In this document: in pieces, positions 1-8,424 of the stretch
Layout: every line of letters starts with the position of its first letter
Position numbering within the stretch: position 1 is the first letter of the stretch
Source: Chloroflexota bacterium
Lineage (GTDB): Bacteria > Chloroflexota > Dehalococcoidia > Tepidiformales > Tepidiformaceae
Direction: 5' to 3'
NCBI GenBank assembly: GCA_016191435.1
Contig: JACPOQ010000028.1
Location: forward strand, 62,001-126,000
DNA: 64,000 nt
Notes under the pieces: model-generated
Told to the model about the DNA's origin: nothing
The model's input: only the letters and a program-made list of their open reading frames with translations
The model's database searches: none
Translations under genes and position numbers: made by a program

Positions 1-1239
1 ACCGCGGTCAAATTTGGCGGCGTCCCGGCGACGGCGTTCACGGTCAACAGCGCCACCAGCATCAGCGCGACGAGCCCGGCGCAAGCCGCCGGGACGGTCG
101 TGGTGATCGTGAGCAACGACACGGGGGACAGCACGGCGAACGCGAATACCTACTTCGTGTACGCCCCGAGGCCGGTGGTGACATCGATCAGCCCGAACTC
201 CGGCTCAACGGCGGGCGGGACTGAGGTGACCATCACGGGCACGGGGTTCACCGGTGCGACCGCCGTCAGCTTCGGTGGCACCCCGGCCGCGAGTTTCACG
301 GTCGTCAGCAACACGAGCATGACGGCGGTCAGTCCCGCGCATGCGGCGGGCACCGTTAACGTTTTCGTCACGGCTCCGGGTGGCGCGAACGCGGCCACGA
401 CGGGTAACCAGTTCACCTACACGACGGGCATCGCCGTGACGGGCGTGAGCCCGGCGAGCGGCCCACCCGCGGGTGGCACGGCGGTCATGGTCACCGGCTT
501 CGGGTTCAACGGGGCGACGAGCGTCACCTTTGGCGGCACGGCCGCCACGAACCTCGTCGTCGTCAGCGACACGACCATCACGGTCACGAGCCCGGCGCAC
601 ACGTCCGGCACCGTTGACGTGATCGTGACGGCTACGGCCGGCACGAGCGCGGTCAACGCCGGCGCCAAGTTCGTCTACACGGGCACAGCCGTGACGGGCG
701 TGAGTCCCAACAGCGGGCCGATCGCGGGAGGCACTGCCGTGACCATCACGGGCGGCGGGTTCACGGGCGCCACAAGCGTGACGTTCGGCGGCGTTGCGGC
801 CACGAACCTCGTGGTCGTGAATGACACGTCGATCACTGTGACGAGCCCGGCGCACGCCTCCGGCGTCGTCGATGTCGTCGTGGTCAGCCCCAGCGGCACG
901 AGCCCGGTGGTCACCGCGGACAAGTTCACCTACACGGGCGGCACCGTGAGCTACACGCTCAGCTTCCGCTGGAGCATCATCGTCTGGCGCGGCGCCGATG
1001 GCATCTCGGCCAAGGTCGCCATCACGGGCCTGGAATCGCCTGATGACCCGGCGACCAACAACGTCTCGGCGATCATCACCGCCATCGACCGGTGGAACGG
1101 CACCGCACAGAAGTGGGAGGCGTATTTCCCTGGTTCGGACAACGTCCCCGGCGCCAACGATTTCACCGTCCTGAACAACGGCACGGCGTACTTCATCGCC
1201 GTCACGACCGCGACGACGTGGACCGCCGCCGGCAGCTGA
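1..1239 (+). CDS. IPT/TIG-repeat extracellular protein (5' end outside window)
   Basis: The frame is already open at base 1, so the N-terminus and any signal peptide lie outside the window; 412 residues are visible. A repeat of about 85 residues occurs once in part (bases 1-170) and three times in full (about 172-425, 430-680, 688-935). Each copy has SPxSGPxAGGTxVTITG followed by SFGG or TFGG, the signature of IPT/TIG immunoglobulin-like beta-sandwich domains used in surface and adhesion proteins. The last ~95 residues form a different domain containing WNGTAQKWEAYFPG and AYFIAVTT. I associate this pattern with the C-termini of secreted Chloroflexota proteins, from memory only. The stop codon lies 29 bases before the next secreted-protein gene, so the two are probably co-transcribed. 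The function is probably cell-surface binding, but the ligand is unknown. Confidence 0.85.
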   Translation, partial: TAVKFGGVPATAFTVNSATSISATSPAQAAGTVVVIVSNDTGDSTANANTYFVYAPRPVVTSISPNSGSTAGGTEVTITGTGFTGATAVSFGGTPAASFTVVSNTSMTAVSPAHAAGTVNVFVTAPGGANAATTGNQFTYTTGIAVTGVSPASGPPAGGTAVMVTGFGFNGATSVTFGGTAATNLVVVSDTTITVTSPAHTSGTVDVIVTATAGTSAVNAGAKFVYTGTAVTGVSPNSGPIAGGTAVTITGGGFTGATSVTFGGVAATNLVVVNDTSITVTSPAHASGVVDVVVVSPSGTSPVVTADKFTYTGGTVSYTLSFRWSIIVWRGADGISAKVAITGLESPDDPATNNVSAIITAIDRWNGTAQKWEAYFPGSDNVPGANDFTVLNNGTAYFIAVTTATTWTAAGS

Positions 1240-1268
1240 TGGCCACGAGAGATAGGAGTAACGACTGA

Positions 1269-1856
1269 ATGACTGCACGAACATTCCTCCGGATCGCCGC
1301 TTCTGCCTTGATCCTCGCGCTGGGTGTGATGCTGCCGATGGGCGCCGGCGCGGCCTTCGCCCAGGCGCCGCCGAACCCGCCGTCGCGCTTCGCCGGGACC
1401 GTCACCATCGGCGGGCAGCCCGCGCCGGCGGGCACGGCTGTGGTGGCGCTCATTGCCGGTACGGCCTGTGGGACGGGCACGACGTTCATCGAGAGCGGCC
1501 AGGCGCGCTACACGCTCGATAGCCCGCAGGCCGATTCCACCAGGCCCGGTTGCGGGACCGACGGCGCGGCCGTGACCTTCACGGTGGGCGGCGCCGCCGC
1601 GAACGAAACGGGCGTGTGGCGCAACTACCAGCTGAATATCGTGAATCTCACGGTTTCAGGGGCAGCCACGCCGACCCCCACACAGGCCACGACGCCCACG
1701 GCCACCATCACGCCAGGCCCGCCGAGCACGGGCACAGGCAACGCGCCAGGTAGCGGGTCCGCGCTCTCGTTGGTGCTTGCAGGCGGAGTGGTGGCGCTCG
1801 CCGCCGGTGGGGCGGGGTTCGTTGCGCTGCGTAAGCCCGGCAGCCGCCGGGGTTAG
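1269..1856 (+). CDS. small secreted protein with C-terminal membrane anchor
   Basis: This 195-aa protein starts at an ATG preceded by AGGAGT. Residues 1-31 form a signal peptide with a long hydrophobic stretch and an AFAQA cleavage site. Residues ~40-125 form a beta-rich domain starting GTVTIGGQPAPAGTAV, with a few cysteines. A Thr/Pro-rich linker (~130-160) follows, then a transmembrane segment (~163-188) and a short basic tail (RKPGSRRG). That is the layout of a sortase-type or membrane-retained surface protein, although no clear LPxTG is present. The beta domain resembles the protein at 14042-14530 (IGTLTIGGAPAPAGTIV), so the two are paralogues. It follows the IPT-repeat gene closely and ends before a strong terminator. 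No enzymatic function is evident. Confidence 0.8.
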   Translation: MTARTFLRIAASALILALGVMLPMGAGAAFAQAPPNPPSRFAGTVTIGGQPAPAGTAVVALIAGTACGTGTTFIESGQARYTLDSPQADSTRPGCGTDGAAVTFTVGGAAANETGVWRNYQLNIVNLTVSGAATPTPTQATTPTATITPGPPSTGTGNAPGSGSALSLVLAGGVVALAAGGAGFVALRKPGSRRG

Positions 1857-1911
1857 CAATCAAACCCGGGCAACGGCGCCCCGGCGACAGGGACAACGGA
1901 GTTCGACCCAG

Positions 1912-1940
1912 AGGGGCGCAACGAAGGTTGCGCCCCTTTG
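1912..1940 (+). terminator. intrinsic terminator after the secreted-protein pair
   Basis: A perfect 11-bp stem (1912-1922 pairs with 1927-1937, AGGGGCGCAAC) closes a GAAG tetraloop, and the transcript continues into TTGCTTGT. It lies about 55 bases after the stop codon at 1856 and marks the end of the IPT/secreted-protein transcript. Confidence 0.85.
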
Positions 1941-2123
1941 CTTGTCGGTGATTGGACCACGCCACGCGCCGGCCTGGCGCAGTGCACTATCGCACTCGAA
2001 GCCGCCACGGTTGTCGATTTCGCTCGCAGTCATTCGTCGCAGTAGTGATGTGGCAGAACGGCCGCAAACATCATTCGGACCAGCCTGTGGAACAGGCGCC
2101 ACGGAAAGGAAAGGAACACGAAC

Positions 2124-2438
2124 ATGGCAAACTACCTTTTGGCCTACAAGGGCGGCAGCATGGCTTCGACGCCGGAAGAACAGGAAAAGCGGATGGCCGC
2201 GTGGATGGGCTGGTTCAACACGATCGGCCCCTCCGTTGTCGATGGCGGCAACCCCTGCGGCCCGTCGAAGAACATCGCCGCGAATGGCTCCGTTTCGGAC
2301 AACGCACCTTCGGGCATCACCGGCTACTCCGTGCTGAAGGCGGACGACCTCGGCGCGGCGACGGCCCTGGCCAAGGGCTGCCCGATCCTGGCCGCCGGCG
2401 GGAGCGTCGAGGTGTACGAGACCTTTAACGCGATGTAG
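2124..2438 (+). CDS. YciI-like (YCII/DGPF) domain protein
   Basis: This 104-aa protein begins MANYLLAYKGG, has EEQEKRMAAWMGWF in the first helix, and ends with SVEVYETF. That is the compact dimeric alpha-beta barrel pattern of the YCII-related/DGPF family, members of which are often linked to sigma factors or antibiotic metabolism. The ATG follows an A/G-rich stretch (GGAAAGGAAAGGAA) that includes a good ribosome binding site. The gene stands alone between two terminator-like hairpins, so it is probably monocistronic. No catalytic role can be assigned. Confidence 0.75.
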   Translation: MANYLLAYKGGSMASTPEEQEKRMAAWMGWFNTIGPSVVDGGNPCGPSKNIAANGSVSDNAPSGITGYSVLKADDLGAATALAKGCPILAAGGSVEVYETFNAM

Positions 2439-2462
2439 GCCGTGCGCAGACGCGGAACGGGG

Positions 2463-2500
2463 AAGCGCCTTGCCCGGGCACGCCTGGTCCGGGCGCTTTT
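2463..2500 (+). terminator. probable intrinsic terminator after the YciI-like gene
   Basis: AAGCGCC (2463-2469) pairs with GGCGCTT (2492-2498), and the inner CCCGG/CCGGG can also pair. The stem runs into TTTTCGTTGT. It lies 25 bases after the stop codon, at the junction with the converging glycosyltransferase gene. Confidence 0.6.
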
Positions 2501-2514
2501 CGTTGTCGCATCGA

Positions 2515-4923
2515 TTACCGTGTTGGCGGGACCAGTTCCGCCGGGTCGGCGCCCACGACCGTCACCGTGTCGATGACCACCGCTGGCTGCCCCGCCGCCA
2601 CGATCGTGACCGTGAGGTCGGCGCCGGCCGGCACGTCCGGGAAGGCGACCACAACGTGCCGGACGCCCGCCGGGGCGGCATCGCCGGCCCAGCCCGCGGT
2701 TCGCTCCACGCCGTTTAGACGCACGGCAACCGCGTTTGGGCCGCCCGTGCCGTAATCGTAGACGGCCATGTCGACCCAATAACTTCCCGCGGCCAATCGT
2801 GCCAACGGCACAGCTAACGGGCGAAACGGGGCCTCCGCGACCACGGCTCCGCCGCCGCCATAGACCGGCTGGTAGACGCTGTACCAGCCGCGGTCTTTCT
2901 CCCGGGCAGGGTCGACCGTGAAGCGGGTCTCGGGCTCGTCGCTCAGGAATGCCGGGACGGTGAAGGTCGCGACCGGGCGCCAGTCGCCGGGGCGGGTGTT
3001 GACCTCCACGGTGCAGGAGGCGGGAGTCGCGGACGGGGATGCGTCCACCGGGAGTTCGAGCCTGGTGTCGGTGGCGCCCGCCGCCGGCGCGATCCGCAAC
3101 GCGCGAGACCGGATCCCGCAATTTGTGCTCGCCTCGAAGTTCGCGGCTGGCGGCAACGGTGTGGCGAAGCCCAAGACGACAGCTAACGGCCGGTTGGGTA
3201 AGACCGTGCCGCTCGATAGTCCGGCCGCGACAATGGCGGGCAGGCCGTCCATCGTTACGGGCGCTGGCAGCGGTTTAAGCACGACCGCTGACGCCGGCGG
3301 CGATGCCGGCACGTGGTAGACGGCGAGCTTGCCGGGCAGCTCCCATTCGAGATCCCACCATGGCGCCGGGGCGGCCGCCCGCGTCCAGGAGTTGTCGCCG
3401 GGGAGCAATACCACGTAGCTATCGGGCGTGACGAGGCTGTGCCCGTCGATATCGAAGCGGTCGCGGACTCGTCCGCGGTCGTGGATGCGGTCGTAGAGCG
3501 TGGCCCGTTCGATTCCCAGGCGGTAGCTCAGCGGACGCGCGTAGTCCTCGTCGCTGACGTACACCGGCAGGGTGGGCCGCGAAGCAAGGGCGCCAGCCGT
3601 CGCGCGCGCGAGCGCATCGACGCGGTTCGCGCGGGCCGTGTCGCGGTCGTCCCGCAGGGCCTGCGCGCCCCAGAGCGTCACCGCCAGCAGGGCCATGCCC
3701 ACGTACGTTCCCGTTGCCAGCCGCACGCGCGGCTCGGAGCGCTGCACCCACCGCGCCAGCCCGCACGCCCCCAGCACGAGCGCTGGCATGACCATGGGCA
3801 GGATGTAGCGTGGTTCCTTCCACCAGCTGTACAGGCCCGGCAGCCGCATGAGGAACTCGAAATACAGGTACTCGCCGGCGACAAGGATGGCGAGCGCCAG
3901 CACGTCACCCCTCGCCGATGAACGCCAGCCGTCGCAGGCGATGAGCAGCGTGACGCCGGCGAGGGCGAGCCCGGTGAAGGGCCAGAACAGCGGGTCGCGG
4001 ACAACGGTGCGCGCGTAGGACCAATCGATGTCGGTGTACTGCAGTGCTCCAGGCGCCGTGCCACGGCCCTCCTGCAAGATAACGCGGATGTCCTGCAGGG
4101 GGTCGGCGCCGAGGCGCACAAGGAGCGCGTTGGCGGCGGCGATTACAAGCAGTGCCCCGGCGGCGGCGGCAAGCACCTCGTAGGGCACGGCGCGGCGTGG
4201 GACCTGGCGCAACGCGAGGATCACCGCGAACGGCGCGAGCAGCGCCACAGCCGTCGGGCGGGCGTAGAACGAGCCGGCGAACGCGATGCCCGCGCCAAAG
4301 TAGAGCCATGCCCGCGCTGAACGAGGCCGCTCCTCGCCGGTCGCACGCAAGAACAGCAGGATCGACAGCGCGGCGAAGAACGTCATCACGGTGTCGGGCA
4401 GGAACTGCGTCGAGTTCGCCACCAATGGCGGGAAGGTGACGGTGAGGAACGCCGCGATGAGGCCCGCGAGGTCCCCGGCGATGCGCCGGGCTAACGCGAA
4501 ATTCACGACGCCCGTACCCAGCGCAGCGGCGATCGGGAACGCGGTCGAGGTCGCATCGCTGGCGCCGAAGAGCTCGTACACGATGGCCGTTGGCACGGTC
4601 AGCGAAAGCCGGATGTACTGCGTGAAATACAGCGTCCCACCGAGCAGGTCGGGGTCGAACACTGGCTGCATGCGCCTGATGGACTCGGCTGAGTCCGCGT
4701 AGGCGAAGGGGTCGACGTTCACGAGCCCGTAGAAGAACACCACCCGGAACGCGAGCCCAACCGCCAGGATCGCGGCGAGGGCCACCCAGGTTGGCTGCAC
4801 GGTCCGGGCGGCGATCGCCGACAGCGGGGCCACCATGGGATTCGCCGTCACCGGCGCCGAAGGTGATGTGGCATCCGCCTGCCGGTCGCGTGGAGGCGGG
4901 TGCGCCACCGGATCAGGCGCCAC
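2515..4923 (-). CDS. GT39/PMT_2-type membrane glycosyltransferase
   Basis: An 802-aa integral membrane protein. The N-terminal ~430 residues contain about ten hydrophobic segments. The first external loop has DPFAYADSAESIRR, an acidic site typical of ArnT/PMT glycosyltransferases that use polyprenyl-phosphate sugars. A later WWKEPRYILPMVMPALVLG has the conserved RY-P pattern of the family. The C-terminal ~350 residues are soluble and beta-rich and probably extracytoplasmic. The open frame starts at a GTG, but an ATG 29 codons in (4836, MVAPLS) would fit the family better. It lies downstream of smpB on the same strand. Substrate and acceptor are unknown; cell-surface polysaccharide or protein mannosylation is likely. 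Confidence 0.75.
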   Translation of the reverse strand: MAPDPVAHPPPRDRQADATSPSAPVTANPMVAPLSAIAARTVQPTWVALAAILAVGLAFRVVFFYGLVNVDPFAYADSAESIRRMQPVFDPDLLGGTLYFTQYIRLSLTVPTAIVYELFGASDATSTAFPIAAALGTGVVNFALARRIAGDLAGLIAAFLTVTFPPLVANSTQFLPDTVMTFFAALSILLFLRATGEERPRSARAWLYFGAGIAFAGSFYARPTAVALLAPFAVILALRQVPRRAVPYEVLAAAAGALLVIAAANALLVRLGADPLQDIRVILQEGRGTAPGALQYTDIDWSYARTVVRDPLFWPFTGLALAGVTLLIACDGWRSSARGDVLALAILVAGEYLYFEFLMRLPGLYSWWKEPRYILPMVMPALVLGACGLARWVQRSEPRVRLATGTYVGMALLAVTLWGAQALRDDRDTARANRVDALARATAGALASRPTLPVYVSDEDYARPLSYRLGIERATLYDRIHDRGRVRDRFDIDGHSLVTPDSYVVLLPGDNSWTRAAAPAPWWDLEWELPGKLAVYHVPASPPASAVVLKPLPAPVTMDGLPAIVAAGLSSGTVLPNRPLAVVLGFATPLPPAANFEASTNCGIRSRALRIAPAAGATDTRLELPVDASPSATPASCTVEVNTRPGDWRPVATFTVPAFLSDEPETRFTVDPAREKDRGWYSVYQPVYGGGGAVVAEAPFRPLAVPLARLAAGSYWVDMAVYDYGTGGPNAVAVRLNGVERTAGWAGDAAPAGVRHVVVAFPDVPAGADLTVTIVAAGQPAVVIDTVTVVGADPAELVPPTR

Positions 4924-5165
4924 GTTCGAGCGGGATGGTGGTCAATCCTGCGCCCCGCCACTTCGAGAGTTCGTGGCCGGCCTGGCGCCTGCTCCGCCGG
5001 GGCGGCCTGGCTCACGATACCACGGCGCTCGACCCCGCGACGGCGCCGCAGATTCGGCTCGACATCGGTAGCGCCGAAGATTGGCGCCCGCGTTGCATCG
5101 CGAGGCTGTACGCCGCCGCGCAGCGCCGTATCGCAGCCAGCGCCCCGAAACGGCGGATAGGGGGT

Positions 5166-5618
5166 CTAGGTGCGGTTGCGGACGGCGCGGGCGATATCGC
5201 GCGCGACATCTCGTTCGGCGATCTTTTCGCGCTTGTCATAGCGCTTGAGCCCACGTCCCACGCCGATCTCGAGCTTCGCCTTCCCGCGCTTGAAGTACAT
5301 TGCCAGTGGCACGATGGTCAGGCCCTGGGCGCCGACCATCTCGTTGATGCGCGCGATTTCTTTCTTGTGGAGCAGCAGCTTGCGGTCGCGGGAAGGGTCG
5401 TGGCTCGAATAGCCGGCGTTGGCGTAGGGGGCGATGTGCGCTTCCTGCAGCCAGACTTCGCCGTTCTTGATGCGTGCGTACGACCCCTGGAGCTGGACCT
5501 TGTGCTCCCGCACGGCCTTGATCTCCGAGCCGGTGAGCATGATGCCCGCCTCGTAACGGGCGAGGATCTCATAGTCATGCCGCGCGCGGCGGTTCTGGGC
5601 GATGGTCGATTCGCTCAT
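5166..5618 (-). CDS. smpB: SsrA-binding protein SmpB
   Basis: This 150-aa protein has the SmpB pattern throughout: ARHDYEILARYEAGIMLTGS, then SEIKAVREHKVQLQGSYA, GEVWLQEAHIAPY, DRKLLLHKKEI and a basic C-terminal tail after ERDVARDIAR. SmpB binds the tRNA-like domain of tmRNA and brings it to stalled ribosomes. Its RNA partner ssrA is encoded on the same strand about 2.8 kb upstream, so trans-translation is nearly a local gene cluster here. The length matches the family (150-160 aa). Confidence 0.97.
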   Translation of the reverse strand: MSESTIAQNRRARHDYEILARYEAGIMLTGSEIKAVREHKVQLQGSYARIKNGEVWLQEAHIAPYANAGYSSHDPSRDRKLLLHKKEIARINEMVGAQGLTIVPLAMYFKRGKAKLEIGVGRGLKRYDKREKIAERDVARDIARAVRNRT

Positions 5619-5649
5619 TGGTAAGTGGTGTCCTCGTACCTACGACAAC

Positions 5650-5674
5650 GGCCCCGGCCGTGATGGCCGGGGCC
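5650..5674 (-). terminator. strong hairpin between ctpA and smpB
   Basis: A perfect 10-bp inverted repeat (GGCCCCGGCC, 5650-5659 with 5665-5674) closes a 5-base loop. On the minus strand it lies 29 bases after the protease stop codon and 32 bases before the smpB start, followed by GTTGTCG. The weak U-tract means it may be a partial terminator or an mRNA-stabilising hairpin rather than a complete stop. Confidence 0.5.
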
Positions 5675-5702
5675 GCGTGGCCAAGTCCAGTGTAGCGCTC
5701 GC

Positions 5703-7025
5703 TTACTGGCCGCGCAGGATGTCGATGGCCTTGAATAGCTGCAGGTCGCCCTTGTCCACATAATCTTCGGAACTCATCGCGACTTCGACATCGGGCTTGA
5801 TGCCGAGACCTTCGATCTGCTCGCCCTTGGGTGTAAGCCAGCGCGAGACCGCGAGGTAGAGCGCGCCGCAGGCGTTCGGCGCAGGGTCGCCGCAGCTCTT
5901 GAGCGGCATCAGGCGGTTGACGGTGCCCTTGCCGAAGCTTGTTTGCCCGACGATCGTAGCGCGGCCGTTATCCCGCAACGCCGCCGCGAGCACCTCCGCG
6001 CCGCTGGCGCTGCCAGAATCGATGAGCACCACCAGCGGCAGCTTCGTGAGAATGCCGCCCGGCTGGGCCGAGGTGGTTGTCTTCTTGCCGTTGGCATCGA
6101 CCTCGGTGATGATGGCGCCTTTCGCGAGGAATTCATCGGCGACGTCGACGGTCGCGCTCAAGAGCCCGCCGGGGTCCCCTCGCAGGTCCACCACGAGGCC
6201 CTTGTACCCTTTCGATTCGGCGTCCTTCATCTTCGTCCGCAGTTCGTTGACGGTGTTGTCGTGGAACTGCGCGATGTTGACGTAGCCGATGTCCGTGGCC
6301 TCCGCGCCGGTGCGGTCCACGATTTTCTTGCCGCTCTCGCCAGGGATCGCTTCGATGTTCGGCTCGATGAAGACCGAGTCAATCTGGATCTCGCCGCGCG
6401 TGACCGAAATGTCCTCAATGGTCCCGTCGGTATGCTTGACTTTGAGCTTCACCGTTGTGCCCTTGGGGCCGCGAATCTGGTCGACGGCACGTGTCGAGGT
6501 CCAGCCATCCGTCGGTTCGCCGTTCACCTCGAGCAGGATGTCGCCGCTGCGGATGCCGGCCTTTTCGGCAGGTGAATCCCGGAACGGCGCCACGATCTGC
6601 ACCTGGCCGCTGCGATCGGAGACCGTCGCGCCGATGCCCTGGTACGTGGACCCGAGGTCCAACGCGCCTTGTTGGAGGTCAGCCGGCGAGATGTAGTTCG
6701 TCTCTCGGTCGTTCAGTGAGGAGATCAGGCCTTTAATGGCCGCGTCCTTCATCGTGTTCGCGTCCAGCGCTTTCCGGTCGACATAGTTCGATTGGAGGAT
6801 CGAGTAGATCTCGTTGAGCGTCTCGGCGCCGAGGGTGTCGGCGCTACCGTTCGCATTCGATGTCGAGGCCGCGGCGGTCGAACTTCCGTTGCCGTTGGAC
6901 GAGAGGTCTTTGACTGCGTAGCCAAGCCCGAAGGCGAGGGTGGCGCCCGCGAGGACGAGAAATACGAGGACGGCGCCCCGGGCAAGGCGTTCGGCGGCGC
7001 CCGATTGGCGCAGAGGAGTTTCCAT
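5703..7025 (-). CDS. S41 family C-terminal processing protease
   Basis: The chosen ATG at 7025 (METPLRQSG) gives 440 aa; the frame stays open 22 codons further upstream without a better start. Residues ~18-40 form a signal-anchor helix, followed by a low-complexity Ser/Asn linker. A PDZ domain spans ~115-205 (GIGATV, SPAEKAGIRSGDILLEVNG). The S41 catalytic domain contains DLRGDPGGLL, the nucleophile in DSGSASGAEVLAAAL and the catalytic lysine in FGKGTVNRL. CtpA/Prc proteases cleave envelope proteins with non-polar C-termini, and some degrade ssrA-tagged proteins outside the cytoplasm. That is a possible, unproven link to the neighbouring smpB and ssrA. Confidence 0.93.
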   Translation of the reverse strand: METPLRQSGAAERLARGAVLVFLVLAGATLAFGLGYAVKDLSSNGNGSSTAAASTSNANGSADTLGAETLNEIYSILQSNYVDRKALDANTMKDAAIKGLISSLNDRETNYISPADLQQGALDLGSTYQGIGATVSDRSGQVQIVAPFRDSPAEKAGIRSGDILLEVNGEPTDGWTSTRAVDQIRGPKGTTVKLKVKHTDGTIEDISVTRGEIQIDSVFIEPNIEAIPGESGKKIVDRTGAEATDIGYVNIAQFHDNTVNELRTKMKDAESKGYKGLVVDLRGDPGGLLSATVDVADEFLAKGAIITEVDANGKKTTTSAQPGGILTKLPLVVLIDSGSASGAEVLAAALRDNGRATIVGQTSFGKGTVNRLMPLKSCGDPAPNACGALYLAVSRWLTPKGEQIEGLGIKPDVEVAMSSEDYVDKGDLQLFKAIDILRGQ

Positions 7026-7124
7026 AATGTGAGTGGGCCGCCTTTCGAACGTGGCCGGTGGGCGAGTGGCTTCGAGTGTACAGCCCGGCAATTTTCGCCA
7101 GCAATTTGCTGGCTTACCGCTCGT

Positions 7125-8297
7125 TTACTCCGCTGCAACGCCCGGCGGTGCGAGACAGGCAAATTCAGCCGGTTCGGCGACCACGAATGGCTCACGCGGG
7201 CTAGCTTTCCACACCAGCAAGCGATCGGTCGCGTCTCCCAGCGACGCGCTGACCCCATCGCCCGGCAACCGGCCGCACGAAACGAACAGGCTGCCATCCG
7301 GCGACCACCCCGGGTGCGACAGCCGGTACTGGTCGAAGAAGGCGAGCGACGTGCGCGTGTCGACCGACGGGAAGAACGCTTCCGTCGCTGCCACCGTCCG
7401 GCCGTCCGGGTCGCGCAGGTGGATCGCGAAGCGGCCGTCGGCGAAATGCGATGGTGCGAACGTGGCGAGGCGGTCGCCCGCGGGCGACCAAGCCATCGCC
7501 GCGACGGGGCCCCGTGCCAGCAACCGTGGTTTTTCCGAGCGCTCGAGGTCCAGGTTCAGGATCGTGTCGAATGCGCCGCCTTCGGGGTGCTGGCTCACCG
7601 CGAGGGTCAGCTCGGTGGTTCCCGGACGCCGCATGAACGCCGCCGCGCCGGGCAGGCGGGCCAGTTGCCGCTGCCCGCCCTGCAGGCCCGCAGCGACGAG
7701 CAACGCCCCGGGGTCGCCCGGCACGACGAAGATCAGCTCGTCGCCCCTCGGCGAGAAGGCGGGGGTACGAAACCCTGCCGCGCGGTCCGAAATGCTGGTC
7801 TGGCCGCCGCCGGCTGCAACATCGAACAGCACGAGTTCAGCGCCGGCGTGGACCGCGAGCAGGCGGCTGTCGCCGCTCCACGCGGCGAACAGTGGCGCAC
7901 CCACGGCCACGGAGGTGACGCTGTCGCTGCCGTCCCGGCGCACGAGCGACAGCGTCAGGCCATCAGCGCCGGGCGCGACCACGCTCAGCCATTCTCCATC
8001 CGGTGACCACATGCAGTAGTGCGGGACGCGCGGCGCGATCACTGGCGGAGCGCCCTCGGGCACTTCGAAAAGGAGCGTACGGGCGCCAGTGCCCGGGATG
8101 ACGGTCTCGACTGTGCTGCGCACGCCGCCCGCCCGCGGCGTGAGAATCGACGCGGCGATCAGGTCGTGGACGGGGTTCCAGGCAGGCCAGAGGGCGTTGG
8201 CGCCGGTGTCGGACCGCTCGCGGCGCTCGCCGGCGAGGGAGTACGTCGCCAGGCGTCCGGTAGGCTCGACCGCGGCGAGCTGCAATGGTGGTGTCAT
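7125..8297 (-). CDS. TolB/WD40-like beta-propeller protein
   Basis: From the ATG at 8297 this encodes 390 aa; an in-frame ATG at 8315 would add six residues. Repeated blades contain WSPDGEWLSV, WSGDSRLLAV, FSPRGDELIFV, WSPAGDRLATF and WSPDGSLFVSC, the PD40/TolB propeller signature with one WSPDG turn per blade. No signal peptide is seen, so it is probably cytoplasmic or a partner for membrane proteins. The longer open frame to 8729 runs antisense-free through ssrA and is not coding. The gene lies 88 bases downstream of the ssrA terminator. The function is unknown; such propellers usually serve as protein-interaction scaffolds. Confidence 0.75.
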   Translation of the reverse strand: MTPPLQLAAVEPTGRLATYSLAGERRERSDTGANALWPAWNPVHDLIAASILTPRAGGVRSTVETVIPGTGARTLLFEVPEGAPPVIAPRVPHYCMWSPDGEWLSVVAPGADGLTLSLVRRDGSDSVTSVAVGAPLFAAWSGDSRLLAVHAGAELVLFDVAAGGGQTSISDRAAGFRTPAFSPRGDELIFVVPGDPGALLVAAGLQGGQRQLARLPGAAAFMRRPGTTELTLAVSQHPEGGAFDTILNLDLERSEKPRLLARGPVAAMAWSPAGDRLATFAPSHFADGRFAIHLRDPDGRTVAATEAFFPSVDTRTSLAFFDQYRLSHPGWSPDGSLFVSCGRLPGDGVSASLGDATDRLLVWKASPREPFVVAEPAEFACLAPPGVAAE

Positions 8298-8385
8298 TCG
8301 GCAGTTGGCACCCATCGGCGCGTCGCATGGACCGCGCCCGGCACAGTCTACACCCGCCTCGGGCGGGCCAATCGATCTTGGCGCC

Positions 8386-8414
8386 AAAACGGGGCCTGCT
8401 TGCGCCGGCCCCGT
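8386..8414 (-). terminator. intrinsic terminator of ssrA
   Basis: On the minus strand, ACGGGGCC (8407-8414) pairs perfectly with GGCCCCGT (8389-8396) across a 10-base loop, followed by TTTT (8386-8389) and GGCGCC. It begins 10 bases after the encoded ACCA end of tmRNA, which fits a terminator for ssrA. Confidence 0.88.
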
Positions 8415-8424
8415 GTGTTTGGGT

